Source: Citrus sinensis
Taxonomy: Eukaryota; Streptophyta; Magnoliopsida; Sapindales; Rutaceae
Direction of reading: 5' to 3'
NCBI RefSeq assembly: GCF_022201045.2
Contig: NC_068557.1
Location: 6,324,001 to 6,388,000, forward strand
Length of the DNA stretch: 64,000 nt
A program made the position numbers and the translations under genes. Below, piece by piece: positions 53,301 to 64,000 of the stretch (the stretch's first letter is position 1; every line of letters starts with the position of its first letter). The notes beneath the pieces were generated by a model, which ran no database searches, was not told the origin of the DNA, and saw only the letters and a program-made list of their open reading frames with translations.

Positions 53301-55184
53301 TTGATTTTGAGCCTGGTTAGTTTTTATTTGGTTCGTTTAAATGTAAAACATGTGAATTTGTACCTTTTACTTTCTTGCAGGTGTTATCTACATTCAGGAG
53401 ACATTGATAACGGACATAAAGTTTTTGAAGACTACATATGTTCAGAAAAGTTTCCTCCGGCGGAACTATATGCAGTGAGTAAAATAAAAATTCTAGAAGT
53501 TGCTTACAAATATGTTTTATGTACTTTTTGTGCTAGAACAATGTAACAATTAATATATATTAGTAGCACTAGGCAACTAGGTATTCAGATATTCGACCCC
53601 TCTGTTGATTTGCATTATGCTGTTTTGGTTTGTGTGGAAATCATATTTGTTTCTTAGATTTGATGGTACGGTCCTTAAAAAAGAATTTTTAACAAGATTT
53701 CATACATAATGTTTTCCCTTTAGAGTGTCTGGGAAGCCACCATGAATCTGTAATTAGTTGTTTGACGTATAAGGTTGACTTGCTGGTTGTTACCCAAATT
53801 TGCTTGTTTAATTTCTTTGAAATTCTTCAAATTTCAAAAAGGAAAATCATTTTTACCTAATTTTTCTTTCTTTTGCTGCTGTAATTCAGGCACTTTTGGC
53901 TGTTAAAAGGCTGTTTTTTTTTTGTGTTATAATTAATATGCATTTAAGAAGTTTATGTTTAGTACATGTAACAACTTATACTTGTGTGGATGTAGACACT
54001 TGTAGAGGGAGCTATGTTTGGGTATACTCCCAAAGGAATGCAACTTGCTCAAGACACGTTGGTATGTTAATTTATTACTTTATTTGTTTGTTTCCTGATT
54101 TGTGGGTTTTCCTTATATTATGCAGTATCTTGCTTGGTCCTTTTTAAAGTTTTACTTCTCATATTGTTTCTTTGTTAACACAGGTAAACATGAATTCAAG
54201 GAACATTTTCTTGAGCCCTAGAATGGGAAGTGACCTCCTCCTTGTAGCAGCTGGTGAGAAGGTGAGTAAATACTTTAATGACAAGATTTTCCTATTGATA
54301 GTTGTTTCAGGGAATGTATTATTTCTTCTGCTTGCCCGTCCTCTTGGAAAGTGAATTTTGGGCCTTTTCTGATCAAAATCTCTGTATCTTTCATGCAGAG
54401 TGGTGGGTATACCACTGCCAATTATATTTGGGATCTCATGCAAGCTCGCAAAATTACCCCATCATTGCCTGCTGTGGAAGCATATTATACTGGTTTGAAA
54501 GTAAGACTTCTTGCCTTATTTAGAATTTATTCAAAGTTTTTAGTTTTGGACTATCATATTTGTAAGAGTTCAATATGGACTTGTTTTTGAGGTTTCAATG
54601 GATGAAACTCACCAAGGTAGACTGCAAATTTCTCAAATATCATTCACATAATAAGTGATAAACATTTGTGGGAAAGGGCGTCTAACCTTTTTAGATGAAA
54701 GGAGCCAAAATGCTAGTAGAAACTACTTTAAAGTTGGGCACAATTTGTCACTAGCTTGTGTGGACTGATTGTCTAATGATTTATGAATGGCAAAAAGCAA
54801 TTCAGTCGGTCTTTCAGGGCTCTTCATAGTTATTTGTGAAATTTCTGTCATGAAGCTTTTATTGATTATTTCCATTTGATCGATGAAGTATGGGGGATTC
54901 CTTAGACCTAAGGGATTGATTAAGGTAAATCATTGAATTGTGTTCTGCGACCCAACCATGTAATAAATTATAATTTTTGCCTTTCTTACATGTGCATGGA
55001 AATTGTGATCACCAACATGGTTATCACTGTGATCCTTGTTTGTGAATATTTCCTCATTATCTTATTCTCCTGTGGGAAATTATAGGATCGGGAGGTACCT
55101 GCAGATGATCCGAGGCTGGTAGTAGTTTCTCGAGCTTACGACAATTTGCTTCGTGGAAGACCTGGAGCTGTAAGACAACAGTAG
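50360..55184 (+). CDS. Pentatricopeptide-repeat protein, At4g35850-like, mitochondrial, 445 aa
   Basis: PPR proteins are helical-repeat RNA-binding proteins acting mostly in mitochondria or chloroplasts; the Arabidopsis relative is annotated as mitochondrial. Twelve exons: 50360-50384, 50479-50783, 50936-51001, 51096-51193, 51570-51687, 51777-51986, 52725-52801, 53381-53474, 53996-54061, 54184-54261, 54399-54500 and 55086-55184. They sum to 1338 nt, all with GT-AG borders and matching phases. The N-terminus (MRLLQSIYRHHKSVGGALGR) is basic and amphipathic, as in a mitochondrial presequence. PPR motifs appear about residues 44-180 (EYNTVVTSL, DVYDDMMLDGVQPTRDLFHS, VAVYNYLISVCGKCKNSDQA, IFEEMKKYEVKPNGQTY, YVCLLNACAAAGQLD). 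The C-terminal half has diverged repeats. Many introns are unusual for PPR genes, which are often intronless, but fit this non-PLS subgroup. The RNA target is unknown. Confidence 0.93.
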
Positions 55185-56180
55185 TTGCTGATCCTGAGCT
55201 GGATCCAAGGCGCATGGTTTGGCGATGAAGAATAAATATACTCCCCATAGCATGTCATAAATACTTTGTGCTATGCTATGTAGCCTGCAATGTCTCTATT
55301 CCGCAGCAGGACATCCCAATGCGATAAAGTTTTGATGTTGTTAGTCGGAATTCGTTAATTCTTCCAATTAGATATTTTAGCATCACTCATTACCTATAGA
55401 GATACAATTTTTTCTGAATTTTTTTTTTGTGAATTTACCGAAAGTTATTTTAGAGAAGTCAAAATTTTAATCAAATGACAATAGTTTCGCCAATTTTTGG
55501 TGCAAAAGTGTGTTAGCTTTACCTTCGGTTGCTGAAGCCTGTTGGTACATATTTAAGAAAATGTGGGGTTGGTTTATTTTAGTTTTTGAAAATTAAAGGT
55601 GGGATTATTTTAACTTAAGTTTTGATCCAAACATTATTATTATTATTATGAAGAGTAAGACTAGCCTAGCTTGATTTTCTATACATAAATTTTTACACGA
55701 GTACTCAACCTTGTGCAATTCAATGGTTACGTCTGTAAATATAAAAATTAAATGTTGTTGTCAATATTCTAAATAAAAAAATTATTATAGTTTCCAAATG
55801 AACAAAATTTTTTTTTTTTTTTAAATAGAAAGTCAAAAGTCAAAAGTCAAAACCAGAACGATTACGACAACGTGCAATAATTCGAAAATCGCAGATGGCA
55901 AACCCTTCTCTCGCAAAAATTGTAACACTGGGACCGAGCAGCCGGCGCTTTCAAACGTAACCACCATTGCTGCGAGCCAGTCACTCCGCCGCCACGGGTT
56001 CGTGTTCCTGCTGCTCGCTCGCGTGACTCGTTTCCACTCATCAATTTCTGTTGCTTTCTTTAAATCCTAAAACAAACTGTGAGTATATTAGTAATTATAT
56101 TTTTTAAAGATTAGTCGTATAATTATATGTATCTTTGTACGCTTTAAAGGCTCAGTAAGTTTATTAATTCAATAAACAGA
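55185..56180. other. PPR 3'UTR, intergenic DNA and ABT1 leader
   Basis: The PPR 3' flank is followed by AT-rich DNA and then a GC-rich segment (about 55930-56045; CTGCTGCTCGCTCGC) that begins the segmental duplication shared with 13160. A leader intron upstream of the ATG is possible. Confidence 0.5.
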
Positions 56181-58705
56181 ATGGGTGAGAAGGGAAATCC
56201 AAAATCATGTGAAAGGAGTGAGAGAAAGCAGAGGAAGAAAAAGGAAAATTTTTTTGTTAAGGAGACTGGGAAGACCGATGAAGAAGAAGAAGAAGCAAGT
56301 CGAGTAGAAAATAATCTAAAATCTAATGTTGAGGAAATAGGGGAAGCTGACATGATTGGGAAAGAAAAAGAGGTGAATTTAATGGAGGAAGGGAAGCAGG
56401 AGGAATTAAATGAAAAAAATTCAAAACATAGTAAAAGTAAAAAGAAGCAGCGCTTATTAGAGGAAGCTGCTAAAGCTGATCAGCGTGGGATTTGCTACTT
56501 GAGTCGGATTCCTCCCCATATGGATCCTGTGAAGCTGCGTCAGATCCTCTCTCAGTATGGAGAAATACAACGGATTTATCTTGCCCCTGAAGGTCTTGTT
56601 TTTATTTCAGTTTTGGTATCATGAGTTCAGTCCTGTGGCTAATTAACTGAAGATGATCTATTTCATGATACAGATCCTTCAACCAGAGTACTTCGTAAAC
56701 GAGAAAATCGTAAGCGAGATGGTGGGTTTCAAGATCAAGGATTTTCAGAAGGGTATGTGTTATTGGATTAATTTGCTTTAACCAATGTGTGCAACTGCTG
56801 CAGCTTGATGTCAAAGAATTTATAGAGTTTAATGGTCTTTTATTTCCCTCCAGTAGCCGGAATTTGTCGTTGAATTATTTCTTTAGTTTTTGCGTAGGCT
56901 TTATAAAGATGCATTAAGTTATTGTTACATGCTCATATTCGTATGACTGTCCTTTTTATATGGTGTAGGTGGGTTGAGTTCACCAAGAAAGGTGTTGCAA
57001 AGAGGGTTGCTAATATGCTAAATGGTGAACAAATTGGTATGGATACATTAGCTGGAATTATTCTTGTAGTTTCAACTTTTATGATTCCAAAATAACACGA
57101 AATCTGATAGGTGTTGATTTTTTGCTTGTTTTTAAAAAATAAATCAGAAATTAGCGCCTTTTTTTTTTTTTTGAGAAACAGCAAAATTGATTTGTTTTAA
57201 GTTTTTATTTTTTGCACTATGTTTTCCTGCTTCTCTGCATTTTGTTCCTTTCCCTTTTACCCGGTTAAGCTGCACGTCTTGTTTCATACTTTAATTTTTT
57301 CGAGGATTCGTTTGTTTGAGCTTGTGTATTTCCCACATTGTTTCTTGTATTCTTTCGTTTGTGACTAAGTCAAATGGTTAAATTCTTCTTCAGTACATTA
57401 ACTTGCTATTGATGTTTAGGTGGAAAGAAAAGGTCCTCATTTTATTATGATCTTTGGAATATCAAGTATCTAAGTAAATTCAAATGGGACGATCTTACTG
57501 CAGAAATTGGTAAGAGCATGTGAAGTGTTTTTCTTTTATGTCCTTCAGATGTTCGGCAGTCTATATCACATGTCGAACTTGAAATTTTCTCACTGCAGCG
57601 TACAAGAATGCCGTTCGAGAGCAGAGACTAGCCTTAGAAATTTCTGCTGCAAAGAGGGAGCGAGATTTCTATCTTTCTAAAGTTGACAAGTCCCGTGCAT
57701 TGAGTTCTATAGAAGAACGATTAAAGAAGGTGAGCAACATTTATACTTCTTCCACAATCCGGGATCCTTCTTTGTTATATTTCTATCAAATTGATACAGT
57801 TTTGAGTCATAGCTTCTGTTGTTTAAGCATTGGATGCATTTAAGTCTTTAGCTGGTATTCTTGCTTAGCTCTAATTTATAATGAGTAGCATGGATATCTT
57901 CAAAGAACATTTATCCTAGTGGATTATCTCTACTTTATGAAATCAAATGAGGCTGACCATTTCAAAACTACAGTTAGCTGAATTGTCCTACTCGTTAACT
58001 CGAAGTTGTTTACAAAGGATGGAGTTATAACTTGTCCTCTATGAGTGTGAATATCTTTGCACACCAAGTTTGTAACTTGGAGAGGGAAAATAAAGATAGT
58101 AAAAAATAAATGACAAATTTTAGGTCCTTGATTGTAGACGTGTGCTGATTTTGGAGGAAAATTCAATTTCGTATGTCTTATCACACAAATTTAAAATTTG
58201 TAATAACTGAGGAATACTCTAGCATTGATGCAAATCTACCAATGACTTTACCTGGTGAAGTCTTACCTGCTTGGCGATGCTAATGGACTTCTTGCTAACA
58301 AGTGATATTCACGGCATCTTCATGCGGTCATGCTTTGAGCATGTCCATATGGATGTATATACTGTAGACAAGTGATAATGTTGTAAAATGATAACACTGA
58401 TTAATATGTCCATGTGCAAAATTGGTGAACAATCATTTGAAGTTAACTCTCCCGCTTTTTCTGTGTATTTTGTTGCATTTATTGTTTTATGTCTCCATGT
58501 TTTAGATCTCTTTTCTGTGGCATCTTCATCTTATACACTTCTTTTTATACTTAGCTGGTGTTTATGTTGCTTCTTGAGTGTCTCTATCTTGTTCAAGTTG
58601 AAGAATAACATAGTTTGGGGGACAATGTAGAGATTTATATGAACTCCCTCAGAATCTTTGGACTCTCGCTAACTTTGAACCTCTATTTGTGAATCTGCAA
58701 ATGGA
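55950..58705. repeat. Segmental duplication, copy 2 (intact ABT1/ESF2 gene)
   Basis: Counterpart of 13160-16190 in the same orientation. Coding and intron sequences are both highly similar. In this copy the gene continues beyond the homology end to exons 6-7, so copy 2 is the likely source. Confidence 0.9.
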
Positions 58706-59196
58706 ACTGTTTTCTTCTTCAATGTCCGGCGAGGTCTTGTAAATTTATGTTAATGACAAATAAATTTAGATGATTTATTATTTTATCTTACACAATGTGC
58801 TCTCAGTTGTAGATGTATTATGACTGAAATGTTAATTTAACTGTGAAGGTCGGTTATTGTAAGTTTTGCTTATTATTGCTTTGTGAAAGAGCATCATCAT
58901 TTTAAAGGACATTCACCTACTGTCCTTTTCTTTTCAAACAGAAGCAAAAGGTGCAGCAAGAGTCTCAAACCCACCCTGAGCTCCCTGGTAGCGAGCAGGT
59001 GACAAAGGTGATTCGTCATTTTCCACAGAAAAAGCCAGTTGCAGAGAATGCAGCACCAAGCAAACCTAGACTCTCAAAAGACATCCTGGCTGGGGTGAGT
59101 TCCATTTTCTTGATAGACGACAAATTTAATATAATTTCAATGCTCTGTTTTGTAAAATCTCACTTGTGGTTGTAGGTGTTTGGGGGTCCTCAGTGA
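56181..59196 (+). CDS. ABT1/ESF2-family pre-rRNA-processing protein, 317 aa
   Basis: ABT1/ESF2 proteins carry an RRM and act in the nucleolus in the small-subunit processome, assisting early 18S pre-rRNA cleavage. Seven exons: 56181-56592, 56674-56752, 56969-57036, 57420-57509, 57599-57729, 58942-59094 and 59176-59196. They total 954 nt with consistent phases. A Lys/Glu-rich N-terminus (residues 1-95) precedes the RRM (about 105-195; GICYLSRIPPHMDPVKLRQI, YGEIQRIYLAPE, GWVEFTKKGVAKRVA, NIKYLSKFKWDDLT). A charged helix follows (REQRLALEISAAKRERDFYL). The C-terminal tail ends GVFGGPQ. Its decayed duplicate lies about 42 kb to the left. The start is the first in-frame ATG after the leader and matches copy 1. 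Confidence 0.93.
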
Positions 59197-60136
59197 TTAA
59201 AGTTTCAAATCATTTATGATTGAAGAAGAGCCTGAAGTGAAATACTGAATCCAAGAATATTTGGCGCATGATATCAGAACCTGCATGCGACCTGCATGTG
59301 TTTGGAAGTCCCGTTAATGAAAATTTTAAATTATCATCTGTGGGCACATAGCCATATTGCGGAGTTTTGAATCTTTCCTACAATATCTGGCAGTGTCAAT
59401 TTGAAATATTTGCCTGATCATCAGTAGGCCCAGATCATAATTGACGAAAACAGTATCCAATAAGAATGTTCTTCTGTTGGAAACTTTCTTTGGGAACTAA
59501 GAGTTTAAAGAAGGGCAGGTTCTACATCTTCAATCTCCAAAACTGTAAAAGATGATGTATCATGAAATTTTGATTGTTTTTGTCTTATAGATCTGTGCAT
59601 TATCGCCCCCCCTATTATGAAGCTCTAGTAAGTACTGGGTATTTGCAAGTCATCTTGTTGTGCGGACATGGTAAAAATATGTTGTTATTGCAATCTTGAT
59701 ATAATCTGGCTAATTAAAGGTCCATTTATAGTTGCTTTGCCTCAATTTTAATGTTTCAAAATGCAGCATCTAAAGCGTTCTTATACCTTGACATTTTGGA
59801 CAGACAGGAAAGGCGGGCACTGCCATTAAGTGGAAATAAAAAAAAATTAGGAACACCGGTTTTGCGAACTATTCACTTAAATGTTACCAAAGAAAATAAA
59901 ACTAAATTAAAGATTATAGGAGTGCTTAATAACTAGGAGAATGAAACAATCATGTGAAACAAACGCTCAAACGGAGATGAATCATTTAGTTTGAAGAACT
60001 AGTGAGATAAGATCTATACATTCAATATCCTTCACAGGTTTTGCGTGACATTACTTGACTGATATATCCAAGTTATGGGTAAGGCCTATATAAATTGCTG
60101 AAAAGGATGAAATACAGAATCCACATTTGTATGAAT
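59197..60136. other. Convergent intergenic region between ABT1 and RAB2
   Basis: 3' flanks of two convergent genes. The small plus frame at 59751-59936 lacks family similarity. Nothing else recognised. Confidence 0.55.
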
Positions 60137-62711
<2,575 letters not shown>

Positions 62712-62750
62712 GTTGTTGTTGCTGTTGTTTCTTTTAGATGAACTCTGTCT

Positions 62751-62800
62751 CTCAACTCAACTCAACTCAACTCAACTCAACTCAACTCAACTCAACTCAA
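62751..62800 (-). repeat. (CTCAA)10 pentanucleotide repeat in the RAB2 leader
   Basis: Ten CTCAA units lie about 40 bp upstream of the RAB2 start codon; the transcript would carry TTGAG repeats. The length is probably variable among individuals. Confidence 0.95.
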
Positions 62801-64000
62801 CAACAATAAAAGACGAAGAAGACGCCGCTGCCTGCTGCTGATATGCTTATTATACGTCGTGTAATGTAATAATATTTGAAAACTTGATTTCTTACGATTT
62901 ACCAAAAAGCAGAGGAATAGGGAATGTGTGCGGACACCGTGACCTATTTGCTCACCCTCACCGACACGCTTTGTCTGATTGTCTCTTTTCTAACTATTTC
63001 ATTTTATTATTATTATAATTATATTTTTTTTTTCCCCCTCAGAGCTTTGAGTCTTCGAGAGTCTCCAGACTTCTGGATGCCTTCCTTCCTTAAAGCCCCC
63101 AATCTTAGTTCTTTACTGACACAGAGTACCTTGCCGTGCCCGTGCAGGCGTGCACTGATGGATGGATAATAAAATCTTATTTTTACTTTCGTTGTAATTC
63201 ATATGGCGCCGCGCATGTACAATGCAAGTCTTTGAGATATTCATGTTATTTTCAAGTACCGTTGATCTCGTTTGCATTAAGAATTTACCTTTTGATTTAT
63301 GCTAAATAGATAGACCTTTTTGTTTTATATATATATATACACTAATATAATACAATTCTTAATATTTACAATCAGAAATCAATCAGGTCTTTAGCCTAAG
63401 TAATTCGATTACAGTACAACCCGATTATTAATCCTTACTAAACTAGAAGGAGATTTATCCTTACTAGTAATATAAGAGAAAAATCGATTCTACAGAGCCA
63501 ACCATCCCCATTTTTACAGGGAGGCAAGTCAAGTCCCACTACTAGCCTGCACTGAGACTTGAATCTCAAAGTTGTTGAGGACATGAGTTTTCCCTGTAGC
63601 CCAATTTATATAAATTATAAGACCCATGATATTTGTTCAATTTTTTAATCCCAAGAAGTCAATTATAAAAAAATTGCATGATCACTGTTTTATTTATTTT
63701 TTTAGTATCTTATTGTTTGGCTTATTGATTATACTATATATTCTTGAAAAAGGGATTGTGTACTTGCAGTTGTTGATTTACTGATCCCAAAGGCTAGATT
63801 AGAGGGTGGGCAAATCGCTGTAATACCTAATTATATATTCCAAAACTTTGAAAATCTTTTCACTGAACTGTCTACGCAGTTTTATTAAGAAGAAAATATC
63901 GAAATAAAGAGAGAGATTTTAAAAGTTCAGATTACGGAATTCTCGGTTAATGCAAGACAACGCTAGTTCATAATGAAACCGCAAATGAATTCCATCAACA
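62801..64000. other. RAB2 upstream region and intergenic DNA
   Basis: Likely RAB2 promoter (62801 to about 63200), then AT-rich DNA with an (AT)n tract near 63329-63340. A segment at about 63380-63600 has the look of a transposon remnant but no family could be assigned. No gene seen to the window end. Confidence 0.5.

Noticed and set aside
59751-59936. 61-codon frame between ABT1 and RAB2
   Set aside because: Short, Lys-rich at the end, no recognisable motif; convergent 3' flank is the simpler reading.

Overview
The window is nuclear DNA of a eudicot plant. Five intact spliced genes have short GT-AG introns in AT-rich sequence, and they sit among plant-type transposons: a Tat-lineage Ty3/Gypsy LTR element, an L1-like LINE, FAR1/Ulp1 Mutator-like material and fold-back MITEs. 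Protein similarity makes a woody rosid such as Citrus plausible, but I cannot prove the species from sequence alone.

Left arm (1-16.2 kb): AT-rich intergenic DNA with a 316-bp tandem duplication and a fold-back MITE. Then come an RGLG-type RING E3 ubiquitin ligase gene (6278-10005, 11 coding exons, 445 aa), a small basic protein of unknown function (10843-11259), and a dead copy of an ABT1/ESF2 ribosome-biogenesis gene (13655-15212). The dead copy has two in-frame stops and lacks its last two exons.

Transposon block (16.2-43.3 kb): a broken polyubiquitin fragment and a 2.3-kb minisatellite. These are followed by a decayed Mutator/FAR1-type assemblage: a plant-transposon ORF on the minus strand, a FAR1-SWIM-CCHC transposase lacking its catalytic core on the plus strand, and a Ulp1-like protease gene on the minus strand. 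A 12,328-bp Tat LTR retrotransposon (27031-39358, minus strand) has inserted into the Ulp1 gene. It has 1052-bp LTRs with about five differences, a CTAAC target duplication, PBS, PPT and a single gag-pol frame. It also has a four-exon antisense ORF and a striking excess of the palindrome GGTACC (about 56 sites, against about 6 in the rest of the window). In each LTR, eleven GGTACC-type motifs lie at exactly 19-bp spacing.

Right arm (43.3-64 kb): a full-length but decayed LINE with a 15-bp target duplication (43354-49301) and another fold-back element. Then come a PPR gene of the At4g35850 type (50360-55184, 12 exons, 445 aa), the intact ABT1/ESF2 gene (56181-59196, 317 aa) and a RAB2/RABB1 GTPase gene on the minus strand (60137-62711, 210 aa). 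The longest RAB2 intron holds an antisense fragment of a SABATH methyltransferase.

The host genes are unrelated housekeeping or regulatory genes (ubiquitination, organelle RNA, rRNA processing, vesicle traffic) and do not form a pathway. The most unusual signal is the GGTACC system of the Tat element together with its spliced antisense ORF.
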